Source: Nitrospinae bacterium CG11_big_fil_rev_8_21_14_0_20_45_15 (GTDB taxonomy: Bacteria; Nitrospinota; Nitrospinia; Nitrospinales; VA-1). From it: DNA of 64,000 nucleotides. The position numbers were made by a program, and so were the translations under genes. A model generated the notes under the pieces. The model was not told where the DNA came from. It made no database searches and worked only from the letters and a program-made list of their open reading frames with translations. This document shows, piece by piece, positions 18,603 to 27,617 of the stretch. The DNA lies in contig PCWG01000002.1 of assembly GCA_002787235.1 (NCBI GenBank), positions 1 to 64,000 of the forward strand, in the 5' to 3' direction. The number at the start of each line of letters is the position of its first letter. Position 1 is the first letter of the stretch.

Positions 18603-19730
18603 TCAAGCAGGAAGCAGGTTTTTGTTGATCTGCTCAATGAGGCGAGAACTTTCTTCCTGCCATGGGAAACGGTTTGTCGCCAGATAGACCACGCGATCCT
18701 CATTTTCGAGGTTCAGACCATTGCCGGGATTGAGCATGAGGGTTTCCTGCGATTTGCGTTTGATCCCCAAAATTTCGACGGGAAAGTCCAGTTGCATTGC
18801 CGCAAGTTTGACTTGCCCGAATTGCAGGGAGGCGGAGTCCGTCCATTGCCCTACAGGAGTACGGCTGATATAGATCTGGTTGCCGCCGGTATTGGAGGAT
18901 AGCTGGCTGTAGACTTCAAACACTCCAGGGTCTTCCAATTCCTGGACGAGCAGGCCCATTTGCAAATTCATCGCGCTGACGCCACCGTCGATGTTAAACA
19001 TTGCGAGATTGTTCAGAGTTTCGCTTCGCCCACAAGCCATAACGGTGATGACCTGCGGCCATTTTTTTTCTATCAAACCGGCGGTCAAAGTATTGGTATC
19101 GTCCATACTGGGATTGGACGGGGACGACAACAGGAGACATCCTTTTGCAAACTGTAAATTCGCGCGTTCTAATGTATCCAGCCTTGAAGGCATGCCGGAA
19201 ATATATCCATCAATCTGGCTTGCTAAGGTATCGGGAATTTCTTTATCATCGTTGGGCAATGCCGCAGAGATTAGCACGCGCGGGAGGTCTTTGAAATCTG
19301 CACTCAGATCCAGCTCTTTTAAAATATCGCGGATTTCTTCATAACTAGGCAAGTTGACGATGACCAGATGATCTCGACCTGTGTATTGGCCTTCTCCCTT
19401 CATTTTTCGAGTCCTCCGCTGAATAGCTTTTTCAAGAATCACCCCCGTGAACAGGCCAAAACACGCGATGCCGATCATGGAAGTAAAAACGGTGATGAAA
19501 CGACCTTCTGCAGTCTTGGCAGAAAAATCTCCATATCCTATGGTTGTCAGAGTGATGTAGGCGGTCCAAAGTCCATCACTGAAGGTAACGTCCTTTTCAA
19601 ACAAGTAAAAAGTGGTCGCAAACAGCAGGAGCATCAGAGTGAGGACCCCGAGCAACAGGAGCAAACTACGCAGAATAGGGCGTCGGAAGCTTCTGATGAC
19701 TTGTCTCAAAAAGATTTGTTGAAGTGCCAT
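18603..19730 (-). CDS. Two-helix potassium channel with RCK/TrkA domain
   Basis: Inner-membrane K+ channel of the MthK/Kch type, about 375 residues. A helix at residues 20-40, a pore loop with the selectivity filter TTIGYGD and a second helix lead to a cytoplasmic RCK module (Rossmann TrkA_N, HLVIVNL) and a TrkA_C-like end. The longer frame begins at TTG 19778, but ATG 19730 is more likely because it starts just before the first helix. It is first in a minus-strand operon with yhaO and yhaN, an unusual pairing. Gating ligand (Ca2+, NAD or other) is unknown. Confidence 0.88.
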   Translation of the reverse strand: MALQQIFLRQVIRSFRRPILRSLLLLLGVLTLMLLLFATTFYLFEKDVTFSDGLWTAYITLTTIGYGDFSAKTAEGRFITVFTSMIGIACFGLFTGVILEKAIQRRTRKMKGEGQYTGRDHLVIVNLPSYEEIRDILKELDLSADFKDLPRVLISAALPNDDKEIPDTLASQIDGYISGMPSRLDTLERANLQFAKGCLLLSSPSNPSMDDTNTLTAGLIEKKWPQVITVMACGRSETLNNLAMFNIDGGVSAMNLQMGLLVQELEDPGVFEVYSQLSSNTGGNQIYISRTPVGQWTDSASLQFGQVKLAAMQLDFPVEILGIKRKSQETLMLNPGNGLNLENEDRVVYLATNRFPWQEESSRLIEQINKNLLPA

Positions 19731-19999
19731 TGGCTCTGGACCATTCGTTTGAATCGTGATGAACACGAGGTATTTCAAAGCATCCCTCGAAACCTCGATG
19801 CATTATAACTGCTTCGGCAGTCAAAAGATATGTGCCCCTGAAGGAAGTTAAAGAGAGATCGCATTCCTTAAATCAGAGCAAAACAGGTGAAAGTTATTAT
19901 TTCCAATTCATTCTCATTGTGGTAGAATTTCCAGCTGGTATTGCTTCTTTCCTGATTTCTTGCGACTAAGAAATCAATCAAAATAAATTTTTCAAGGAA

Positions 20000-20032
20000 G
20001 GTTTTCAAATGAAAGATGGTTTTCAAATGAAA
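20000..20032 (+). repeat. 15-bp tandem duplication around the start codon
   Basis: GGTTTTCAAATGAAA occurs at 20000-20014 and again at 20018-20032. Each copy carries an in-frame ATG (20009 and 20027), 18 bases apart. Only the first copy has a strong AAGGAAGG ribosome site in front of it. Confidence 0.85.
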
Positions 20033-20635
20033 CGTTGGATTGCAGGAATGGTAGTGTCTTTGGTGTTGGTCTTGACTCTGGATGCAAGTGCTAGTGCTGA
20101 GGATTTCTCTGCGCGTTTTGAAAAGGGAGCCTCCTCTTTTGGTTTGCAAGCGGGTTTTGGTTACACAATTGATTTACCACCGGGACGAGATCGATCCGAC
20201 ATAAGCTTTCTTTTCTTCTTTCCGAACTATCAGAAAAATCTGACGGGTATGATGGGTGAAGGTTTCTACCGTGGTGCCTGGTTTTGGCACGTCGAAGCGG
20301 GAATGGCAGAGGCCTTGAACCGCGATGGTGAATATCTGTTCGGTATTTCTCCGCTCATGGCAGAGTATAAATTCCTGAGTCCTGAGCGCAGTTGGGCTCC
20401 CAACATTTTACTTGGGGCAGGTTTTGCTTATACGAATTGGAAGGACATTGCAGAACGAGAATTGGGAACTGAGTTTGAATTTCTTCTGCATGCAGGTGCC
20501 GGGATCGAATTTTTTCAGGAAGGTTCCCGTTCGTACTCAATCAATTATCGACTTTTTCACGTTTCCAACGCAGGAATCAACCGACCCAATATTGGTCTCA
20601 ACGCTCATGTCCTGAGCTTGGGCATGCGCTTCTGA
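20009..20635 (+). CDS. pagL: PagL-type lipid A 3-O-deacylase
   Basis: Outer-membrane beta-barrel esterase that removes the 3-O-acyl chain from lipid A. A signal peptide covers roughly residues 8-31 (RWIAGMVVSLVLVLTL, cut near ASA-E). The PagL active-site segment is present near the C-terminus as YRLFHVSNAGI, with the His and Ser of the H-x-S-N motif, and the protein ends in Phe as barrel proteins do. Length is 208 residues. The start is duplicated (ATG 20009 or 20027). The result would be a less inflammatory, altered outer leaflet; regulation is not visible. Confidence 0.85.
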   Translation: MKDGFQMKRWIAGMVVSLVLVLTLDASASAEDFSARFEKGASSFGLQAGFGYTIDLPPGRDRSDISFLFFFPNYQKNLTGMMGEGFYRGAWFWHVEAGMAEALNRDGEYLFGISPLMAEYKFLSPERSWAPNILLGAGFAYTNWKDIAERELGTEFEFLLHAGAGIEFFQEGSRSYSINYRLFHVSNAGINRPNIGLNAHVLSLGMRF

Positions 20636-20755
20636 CCTCCACTTTATTGTGGAAAGAATTGGACTCGCATCGGATATTCCAGTTGTACGCAATTGTAAGT
20701 GGTTCCGTTTCGGGCTGATAGGAGTTGACCGCCGAGCGGGACGGAAAATAACGTA

Positions 20756-23482
20756 ATGAAAGATTCTAAAGTTGTTTCATTACGTTCTTTTCACAACGGC
20801 TTGGGTTTGCTTGCCCGATTTGCATTCCATTATCCTTGGTTAGTTATTTTATTCTCCCTGCTCTCCGCAGGGATTTGTTTATGGATCACGGCAGAGCGAC
20901 TCACCTTTCATACCAGCCGTAGCGACCTTCTTCCTAAAAATCAGGAATACATTCACCTCTACGAAAAATACCGCGCAGAGTTTGAGGACTTTGACGGCAT
21001 GATCGTGGTGGTCGAAAGTAATGAGCCCGATCGTCTGAAAAAATTTGCCGCTACCCTGGCTGGCAAAATGAAAAATCGCCCTCAGCAATTTCTAGAAATC
21101 TTTTACAAAATTGATGTCGATCCATTCAAGGAATCGGCTTTACTCTACCTCGATCCCAAGGAATTGCATGATCTCGGTGGGAAAATCATTGCCCATCAAT
21201 CGTTCCTTGAATCCATCAACTCCCGCCCGGGACTCAACCAGCTCCTCACAAGCGTCAACGCTAAGATCAGCTCCGGCATGGTAGACAATCTGGTTTCCGG
21301 TTTTCTTGGTGAGCAAGATGTGACGGCGGGAGAAGATACTGAAGATTTATCTCTATTGATAGAGATTGAAAAGCAGATGGTCGAGCATTTGCAAGAAAAT
21401 CCCGTTTCTTACAAGTCGCCCTGGAAATCATTTCTTTCTGGAAAAGAGAGAGGTTTGCAAGAGGAAGGTTACCTGGTTTCCGAAGATGAAACGCTCCTGT
21501 TTCTTTTGATTGTTCCCAATGAAGAAAGTTCCGGCTTCACAGGGTATAAGGACTCCGTCAATCTGGCGCGGGCGTTGATCGCGGAAACTCTTTCCGACTA
21601 TCCGGGGGTTACAGCAGGACTCACGGGTGAAGACGTGATCGCTTCGGATGAAATGGTAATGACAGAAATTGATGTGCGGGGAGCCTCCTTTCTAGCACTG
21701 GGAGGTGTTGCTCTTTTATACATCATCGCATATGGCGGAATCGTCAAACCCTTGTTGGCCGTTGCCAGCCTGATCGTGGGAGTTTGCTGGTCTTTGGGTT
21801 GGGCTTCCCTTTCGGTGGGGCACTTAAATATTTTGTCTGTTGTTTTTACAACTATATTGATCGGTCTGGGCATTGATTTTGGAGTTCACCTTCTCGAACG
21901 TTACCGGGAAGAGCGCGGGGCCGGTAAAAGTGCTTACGATGCTTTGCAGGATGCCATGCAAGGGACAGGGCAAAGCAATGTTGCCGGCGCAATCGCCATT
22001 GGTATTGCATTCGGTGGTTTGACACTCACCGATTTCACGGGCATTGCAGAGTTGGGGTGGATCGCAGGCGGCGGCGTCATTTTATGTATGGTTTCCATGC
22101 TTCTGCTCTTGCCAGCGTTGATTGCGCTGGAAGAGCGGTGGCGTCAACCCCATTATGAAGTGTCCGCAGTGGATCAGGTTAAAGCACGTTTGCTGAAAGG
22201 TTTTTTTGAAAGCTACGGCAAGATCATTGCCGGAACATTTATTTTCACTGCGATTTGTGTCTATTCATTGCAGGATGTCAAATTCGATTACAATCTGCTG
22301 AATCTGCAGGCCAAGGGAACAGAGGCGGTGATCTTTGAATTGAAGATTCTTGAAAAAGCCAAACGCTCCACCTGGTCTGCCGCACTCATCGCCGATTCAC
22401 TGGAGTCCGCACGTACGCTGGAAGCGAAAATCAAACAGCTTCCCACCGTGGGTCGAGTAGAAAGCGTGGTCTCCGCTTTGCCCGCAGGACAGGAAGGTAA
22501 AATCCAGTATGTGAAAACAATCGCTCCCCTACTGGAAGAGATGGAACCGGCCGAGAAAGACGGTGATTTTTCATTGCAACGCTTGATCCGTGTCATGAAA
22601 AAAATAAGCTTCAAATTGCAGGATCGCGAGGGTGAAGAGAGCGCAAACGAATCTGTTAAAACAGCGGGGATTTGGGCCAAACGGTTTTTGAACACCGTGG
22701 AGAAAGGCGATCAGGAAATAGCGGAAAAAAAATTATCTGCTTATTCCGGGGAGCTGATGGTTGACTACAGAAAACAGATCGCCGATTTAAGACAAGCCGC
22801 ACATCCCCATGTGATCACTGTTGAAAACCTGCCCTCCTTGCTGAAAAAACGTTTCGTCGGTACCAACGGGCACTATCTGGTTTCAGTGTTTCCCAAGGTC
22901 AATATTTGGGAGCGTGAAGGGATGACGCAATTTCTGACAGAATTGAGGCGGATCGACCCCGAAGTGACGGGCAATGCCGTCCATATGTATACGTCGAGCC
23001 AGAAGATGCGGGATGGCTATGTCAAGGGTGGGCTCTACGCGCTGGTGGGGATTGTCATTTACCTTTTTATTACATTTCGGAAACCGGGAACGGTTCTGCT
23101 GATATTACTTCCCGTTGGGTTTGGAGCGATTTGGACGGCAGGGATCATGCCCTGGCTGGATGTTTCCTTCAATCTGGCAAATCTGGTGATTTTGCCTTTG
23201 ATACTAGGGATTGGCGTTGTCGATGGCGTTCATATCGTGCATCGCTACCGTGAAGAAGGCAATGTGAAGGGAGTGGTTCTGGCCCCGAGCGTGGCCAATG
23301 CGGTGGTTCTGACTTCCTTGACGACAATGATTGGATTTGGCAGTCTCATGACCGCCGATCATCGCGGTGTTTATAGCCTGGGACTTGCACTGTTACTTGG
23401 GGTTGGAGCGTGTCTGGTGGCATCTTTTACCCTGTTGCCTGCGCTCCTCAAGCTTTGCCACATTCGTGGCTGGGAAGTCTGA
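20756..23482 (+). CDS. RND/MMPL-family lipid transporter, HpnN-like
   Basis: Inner-membrane transporter of 908 residues with two MMPL halves. Each half has one N-terminal helix (residues 28-48 and about 490-510), a large periplasmic domain, and five clustered helices. Conserved segments are FHTSRSDLLP, ILIGLGIDFGVHLLERYREER in the first half and ILGIGVVDGVHIVHRYREE in the second, each with the functional Asp in helix 4. Architecture fits HpnN, which moves hopanoids to the outer membrane, but no hopanoid genes are nearby, so the substrate is open. It follows pagL by 120 bases, suggesting envelope lipid work. Confidence 0.82.
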   Translation: MKDSKVVSLRSFHNGLGLLARFAFHYPWLVILFSLLSAGICLWITAERLTFHTSRSDLLPKNQEYIHLYEKYRAEFEDFDGMIVVVESNEPDRLKKFAATLAGKMKNRPQQFLEIFYKIDVDPFKESALLYLDPKELHDLGGKIIAHQSFLESINSRPGLNQLLTSVNAKISSGMVDNLVSGFLGEQDVTAGEDTEDLSLLIEIEKQMVEHLQENPVSYKSPWKSFLSGKERGLQEEGYLVSEDETLLFLLIVPNEESSGFTGYKDSVNLARALIAETLSDYPGVTAGLTGEDVIASDEMVMTEIDVRGASFLALGGVALLYIIAYGGIVKPLLAVASLIVGVCWSLGWASLSVGHLNILSVVFTTILIGLGIDFGVHLLERYREERGAGKSAYDALQDAMQGTGQSNVAGAIAIGIAFGGLTLTDFTGIAELGWIAGGGVILCMVSMLLLLPALIALEERWRQPHYEVSAVDQVKARLLKGFFESYGKIIAGTFIFTAICVYSLQDVKFDYNLLNLQAKGTEAVIFELKILEKAKRSTWSAALIADSLESARTLEAKIKQLPTVGRVESVVSALPAGQEGKIQYVKTIAPLLEEMEPAEKDGDFSLQRLIRVMKKISFKLQDREGEESANESVKTAGIWAKRFLNTVEKGDQEIAEKKLSAYSGELMVDYRKQIADLRQAAHPHVITVENLPSLLKKRFVGTNGHYLVSVFPKVNIWEREGMTQFLTELRRIDPEVTGNAVHMYTSSQKMRDGYVKGGLYALVGIVIYLFITFRKPGTVLLILLPVGFGAIWTAGIMPWLDVSFNLANLVILPLILGIGVVDGVHIVHRYREEGNVKGVVLAPSVANAVVLTSLTTMIGFGSLMTADHRGVYSLGLALLLGVGACLVASFTLLPALLKLCHIRGWEV

Positions 23483-23503
23483 TATCTGAAAGATATCAGG
23501 CAC

Positions 23504-23537
23504 AAAAAAACCCGACAGGAATTTCCTGTCGGGTTTT
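23504..23537. terminator. Bidirectional intrinsic terminator
   Basis: CCCGACAGG and CCTGTCGGG form a GC-rich stem around a five-base loop at 23511-23533. It is flanked by AAAAAAA on the left and TTTT on the right, so it works on both strands. It separates the convergent RND gene and the cold-shock gene. Confidence 0.9.
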
Positions 23538-23589
23538 AAAAAACAACTGCTCAGTTGCCGAGCGTTAACCCGGCAACTGTATAGTTTAT

Positions 23590-23790
23590 TTACTTGGGGA
23601 TTACTTTTGAAGCTTGTGGTCCTTTTTGGCCCATACTTCTCTCAAACTCAACTACTTGACCTTCTCTCAAAGTTTTGAAACCGTCAATTTGAATTTCTGA
23701 AAAGTGTACAAAACAATCCTCTCCTTCATCCGATTCAATGAACCCATAACCCTTGCTTTCGTTGAACCACTTTACTTTTCCTTCTGCCAT
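23590..23790 (-). CDS. Cold-shock domain protein (CspA family)
   Basis: Single cold-shock (OB-fold) domain of 66 residues that binds single-stranded RNA and DNA. RNP1 reads KGYGFIE and RNP2 reads DCFVHFSEI; the N-terminus [11 protein letters not shown] is typical. It is likely an RNA chaperone. The gene is monocistronic, ends at the bidirectional terminator, and has a long non-coding region upstream that could be a cold-responsive leader. Confidence 0.96.
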   Translation of the reverse strand: MAEGKVKWFNESKGYGFIESDEGEDCFVHFSEIQIDGFKTLREGQVVEFERSMGQKGPQASKVIPK

Positions 23791-24398
23791 TTTACTACTC
23801 CCTAAATTAGGCGGGAAAGAACAGAACTTTAGTCTGAAAATCTTTCCCGGTTTGAATTGGGGGTTGGATTGTTTTGCAAGAACTTTTAGCGAGCCAATCT
23901 CAAGAGAGAACCATAAGGACCCAGTCTCAACAAACGGGTTTGCTATGCACCCGAGGCCTGATACTAAATAAATTCACTTAGCATAAATCTTCTCAACCCT
24001 TCTTTTACGCATTCATAATAACACAAGAAAATAAAAATACACTACTTATTTTCACTAAAAATGCATTTTTTTAAATATTTTTTTAGTTTTGGGGAGATTT
24101 GAAATATCGGAAGTTATGCTGCTTTAAAATGGAAATATAGAATATTTATTAAAAATACATTTAAAAACAATGTGTTGCTGGTTGTCTGGGTGGCGGACGT
24201 GCTTCGAGTGAGGGGGCGGTGTTGGCAGGTATTTATTTTGTAAATTATTTCCCCGGTCTGCAGAAGGAATGGTATTCTTCGCCGGCGCATCAGTTACGAT
24301 AGGATCATTGTCTGTATTGAAGAGCTGATTCTATTGGGAGTGGGGTTTGATCGTTTGATTTGATGCGGGCTGAAGGTTTGTATCAATGTTTGTTTGGA
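23791..24398. other. AT-rich non-coding gap upstream of the cold-shock gene
   Basis: About 600 bases without a supportable gene. The part next to the cold-shock gene (to about 23980) is likely its minus-strand promoter and untranslated leader. The 24000-24190 part is extremely AT-rich, with runs of A and T. I see no tRNA, repeat array or convincing ORF in it. Confidence 0.5.
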
Positions 24399-24539
24399 TT
24401 ACATGAAAAACTCGATATATGCCATCCAGGAGAGCATTGAAAGAATCAATACGGTGTAGCCAATGTGCACGAATATTGTGAAGATGCGGTTTTCTTGTCG
24501 CGGAACCGGTGTTGGTTTGTTTGAGTCGGATTTTTTCAT
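24399..24539 (-). CDS. Small single-helix membrane protein (46 aa)
   Basis: Short frame starting MKKSDSNKPTPVPRQENR and continuing into one hydrophobic helix (IFTIFVHIGYTVLILSML, then W-M-A-Y-I-E-F-F-M). This fits a small inner-membrane protein with a cytoplasmic basic tail. There is no strong ribosome site, and it is divergent from the phosphodiester glycosidase gene. Support is the clean topology and its position in an otherwise empty gap. Confidence 0.45.
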   Translation of the reverse strand: MKKSDSNKPTPVPRQENRIFTIFVHIGYTVLILSMLSWMAYIEFFM

Positions 24540-24629
24540 AAAGCGGTCTTTTTTACAGAGATGTCTTATTAATAGGCTTCTATAGTAGAGTTATCCGATT
24601 GTCATGGCGGGGAGAAAAGCGTTGCAACC

Positions 24630-24663
24630 CGTCGCTCTATGGATTATTTTTATCTGCTATAAT
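24630..24663 (+). promoter_or_regulatory. Extended -10 promoter before the glycosidase gene
   Basis: TGCTATAAT at 24655-24663 is a perfect extended -10 element, with only a weak -35 region. RNA would begin near 24670, about 30 bases before ATG 24699. Confidence 0.55.
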
Positions 24664-24698
24664 GTGATTTTGCTTGTTTTTTTCAGGATTGTAAACTG

Positions 24699-25583
24699 AT
24701 GAAACGCAACTTTTTGTTTTTCCAGTACTTAAAGAAGGTTGGGTTTCTGCTTGTGCTGGTGTCAGGTATTCTATCTGTTGTCTGGTTTCTACAAAGGAGC
24801 ACTCCAGCGCAACCCGAGCCACTCAACGAATGGTTGAAATTGGTTCCGGGATTGGATCTGGGTGTTTTTGTAGGATCGAAGAAGACGGTGCGAGGCGATT
24901 CAAAAATCAGAATTCTGCGTATCGATCCGCAGTATTTTGAATTTCGTTTGCTCAATGTATCTGCGATGAAAAACCAGGAACTGCTTTCTGCGAGGGATTG
25001 GGCCCGGCGTTACGGTCTGGTAGCCACGATCAATCCAAGTATGTATCAGGAGAACAAGAGTTCGAGTGTTTCTTTGCAACGTTTTCGGGGGCATATCAAT
25101 CACAGTCGCCTTTCGAAAGACCGCACTCTTTTTGCTTTTGATTCTTTGACGCCAAGTGTTCCCAAGGCGCAGATCATTGACCGGGATTGTCAGGATTTGC
25201 AGGCACTGGATAAAGAATATGGCGGGATGATACAAAGCATCCGCATGATTTCTTGTAATCGGGAGAATGTTTGGGAACTGCAGGAAAAGGTTTGGAGTGC
25301 GACAGCTATAGGTAGTGATGATAAGGGGAGAATTTTATTCATTCATGTACGAACCCCATTCACGATGCACGACTTGGTTGACATGCTTTTGGAACTCCCG
25401 ATTGGATTGCAACGTGCGATGTATACGGAAGGGGGACCAGAAGCCCAGCTTTACCTGAACGCCGGGGGGCATGAATTTGAGTTTGTAGGAAAATATGCAG
25501 ATAGCGAAGGGAACACAGGCGAAAATGGATTCGCCTGGCCCATCCCTAATGTATTAGGGGTTGTGCCTATCGCTAACAACTGA
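24699..25583 (+). CDS. Phosphodiester glycosidase (NAGPA/DUF2233) family protein
   Basis: Exported protein of 294 residues with an uncleaved-type N-terminal helix at about residues 12-31. The rest fits the phosphodiester glycosidase domain: an early DLGVFVG strand, GLVATINPSMYQ (where the family usually has a-x-N-g-g-f/y), a KGRILFIHV strand, and the terminal MYTEGGPEAQLYL block equivalent to the family's L-D-G-G-x-S segment. The family includes the mammalian uncovering enzyme for mannose-6-phosphate; bacterial substrates are mostly unknown. The Asp of the usual D-G-G is Glu here. Confidence 0.7.
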   Translation: MKRNFLFFQYLKKVGFLLVLVSGILSVVWFLQRSTPAQPEPLNEWLKLVPGLDLGVFVGSKKTVRGDSKIRILRIDPQYFEFRLLNVSAMKNQELLSARDWARRYGLVATINPSMYQENKSSSVSLQRFRGHINHSRLSKDRTLFAFDSLTPSVPKAQIIDRDCQDLQALDKEYGGMIQSIRMISCNRENVWELQEKVWSATAIGSDDKGRILFIHVRTPFTMHDLVDMLLELPIGLQRAMYTEGGPEAQLYLNAGGHEFEFVGKYADSEGNTGENGFAWPIPNVLGVVPIANN

Positions 25584-25594
25584 AAACTGATTTT

Positions 25595-25697
25595 AGGGCA
25601 CCTCTGAAAATTGCCATTGGCCACGAGCCTCCCTTATGAAATAAGGGCGAGCGTGTTGCCTCAAGAAAAATTTTCAGATTATTAGAGGCCCCCTTTA
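25595..25697. repeat. MITE-like imperfect palindrome
   Basis: About 100 bases that fold into one long imperfect hairpin. The outer arms are AGGGCACCTCTGAAAATT (25595-25612) and, on the right, AATTTTCAG followed by AGAGGCCCCCT (to 25694). The centre has a perfect CCCTTAT/ATAAGGG stem (25631-25647). TTAG flanks both sides, which could be a target duplication of the IS5 type. It lies between the glycosidase and ModE genes. No second copy was seen in this window. Confidence 0.5.
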
Positions 25698-25724
25698 GAT
25701 GGTGAGCGAGTAGAGCGATTGCCA

Positions 25725-26129
25725 ATGAAAATGCCCCATAGTGAAAACGGTTTTCAATGCAAACCGCGGATTCGGATTGTGAAGGGAAAAACCATTGCAT
25801 TGGGACCGGGAAAGGTCGATTTATTGGAAGCGGTAGACCGGGTGGGTTCTATTTCGCAAGCGGCCCGATTGATGAAGTTGAGTTATCGTCGGGCCTGGGA
25901 CATGATTCATATGATCAACCAAAATTTTAAAACGCCTCTGGTCGCACGGGTTGCTGGTGGTAAAGGTGGCGGTGGTGCCTACTTGACGGAAGAAGGTAAA
26001 TCGGTTGTTTGTCTTTACAGGAAAATGGAGCAGGGGGCATTGGTCACTATGCAAAAGGAATGGGATGATCTCCAGAAATTATTGCGAGATCCCGATTCTG
26101 AAGACAGTGACTCGAACGAGACGAAATAA
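25725..26129 (+). CDS. ModE-type winged-helix regulator
   Basis: Transcription regulator with the N-terminal LysR/ModE-type helix-turn-helix: KVDLLEAVDRVGSISQAARLMKLSYRRAWDMI in consecutive family segments, then the ModE signature AGGKGGGGAYLTEEG. It has 134 residues and lacks the C-terminal molybdate-binding (TOBE/Mop) domains of E. coli ModE, so it resembles the short stand-alone form. Starts at 25725 or 25731 are possible; neither has a strong ribosome site. The nucleotidyltransferase-fold gene downstream suggests a link with molybdenum use, which is only inference. Confidence 0.82.
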   Translation: MKMPHSENGFQCKPRIRIVKGKTIALGPGKVDLLEAVDRVGSISQAARLMKLSYRRAWDMIHMINQNFKTPLVARVAGGKGGGGAYLTEEGKSVVCLYRKMEQGALVTMQKEWDDLQKLLRDPDSEDSDSNETK

Positions 26130-26269
26130 GAAAAATTCTGCAAAAGGTTTTACGACTCGTTGAACAGGTGCCATGGATTTTGTATTTCGTGGTTTGATTG
26201 ACTTCATCACTATTCCTCTCCGGTGGCGATGAGGAACGTTTATTTAGTTTGTAATTTTGAAATGGTTTT

Positions 26270-27562
26270 ATGATTCCTGCTAAAAACAAACCTTTTATTG
26301 ACAAGTGTATTGTGAGCTTCAGCCACGACCGCTTTCCTTCCCGTGCTCAGGCCGATGCGACGAGTCTCGCCAAAGCCCGTAGAGAAATCGAACAGGGAAA
26401 GCTGGGTGTGAGCCATTTGATTCTTCGCGCATGCGACGATTCGATAGATCGGCTCAAATTCCTTTTTCTGATCCATGGTATTCCCATCATGTGTTATGCC
26501 CTGGCCAATATTCTTAAGTCATCGCTTCAGCAAATCGTGGTGGTGGGATCGCGGGAAACAGAAAAAATTCTTCAGCTTTATTTGGAGATCAATGGGCACA
26601 ACGGAAAAACCATTCGTTTTGTAGAGGAAGACACCAATAATCTGAGTATATTGAATACTCTGAGTCTGGGGAAAAGCAGTCTGGATTTGGATTTGGATGA
26701 GATGATCCTTTTTCAGCCCGGTGACCTGCCGTTTTTATACGACATGGAAAAAACGCTGAAAGATGAGGATATTAAAAATTATAATCTTATCCTCTGGCTC
26801 AATTCGCGCCAGAAAATGTTTCCCGAAATTGAAAAATTTCCAGAAAGCGAGTTCGTCCGTAGAAATTATCACTACCGTGGTATTTATCAGGATGGCAAAC
26901 AATGCCATGATTTAAAGGAACCGAATATTTATCCCATCAACTTGTCGCGAGTGGAGATGGACATCATTGAGTACCTTCATTCCTCACGCAAGGATGGAAA
27001 TATCTTTGAAGCGGGGATCCGAAAAGCGGCCTCCTTGCCGACACGGCTGTTGCGTCTGATCCCTAATTTTTTTCATCATTGGAAGTACTTTCAGCGCGAT
27101 CTGAAAAATTTTCGAGCGAATCGAGAATACAAATTTGGAGCGCATGAAGCCAATTTCCATGAAGGGGCATCGATTTTGTTAAATACTCCTTTCAAAACAA
27201 AATTGCACGATGACCCCGCCTTTGTTTCTGACGTGGACGCTTTGGAAGATTGGGAAGATTTTGAAGCGATGACTCATTGTATTACGCGGTCACATGGTGA
27301 AAACGGGTTGCAGGAAATACATCCAGGCGGGGAAGATTTGTTACGCTTCAGAGAAAAGGCGATGCCGGAATTAAAAAAAATACTGCCCATTTACGCTGAT
27401 TTTCCTGATTACCTCAACCAGATCTACAAGGATATGGAAATGGCTCACGTTCCCTTCGACGCAAAAGGGAATTATGTGATGCCTGGTGATCGCCAGAACT
27501 ATGCAGAGACGGCATGTCGGTGGTACCAGGAAAAATGTAAGATGCTTCAGACCCAATGTTAA
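26270..27562 (+). CDS. MobA-like nucleotidyltransferase-fold protein
   Basis: Protein of 430 residues whose first two thirds resemble a GT-A fold NTP transferase. Residues 65-95 read like the family's G-x-P-x-x-x-x-A-L-x-N (HGIPIMCYALANIL, then QQIVVVGS). ILFQPGDLPFLYD matches the g-D-x-P strand, and VSDVDALEDWEDFEAM matches the D-V-D-T-x-E-D ending. The glycine-rich LAGG loop expected at the N-terminus is missing, so activity may be altered. About 100 extra C-terminal residues are not recognised. Being next to a ModE-type regulator suggests a cofactor or sugar-nucleotide role. Confidence 0.5.
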   Translation: MIPAKNKPFIDKCIVSFSHDRFPSRAQADATSLAKARREIEQGKLGVSHLILRACDDSIDRLKFLFLIHGIPIMCYALANILKSSLQQIVVVGSRETEKILQLYLEINGHNGKTIRFVEEDTNNLSILNTLSLGKSSLDLDLDEMILFQPGDLPFLYDMEKTLKDEDIKNYNLILWLNSRQKMFPEIEKFPESEFVRRNYHYRGIYQDGKQCHDLKEPNIYPINLSRVEMDIIEYLHSSRKDGNIFEAGIRKAASLPTRLLRLIPNFFHHWKYFQRDLKNFRANREYKFGAHEANFHEGASILLNTPFKTKLHDDPAFVSDVDALEDWEDFEAMTHCITRSHGENGLQEIHPGGEDLLRFREKAMPELKKILPIYADFPDYLNQIYKDMEMAHVPFDAKGNYVMPGDRQNYAETACRWYQEKCKMLQTQC

Positions 27563-27617
27563 GACTTGCCTTTTGAATTTCACCCACTCTAAGAATTTTT
27601 ATCGAAGCCTGTTTGCA

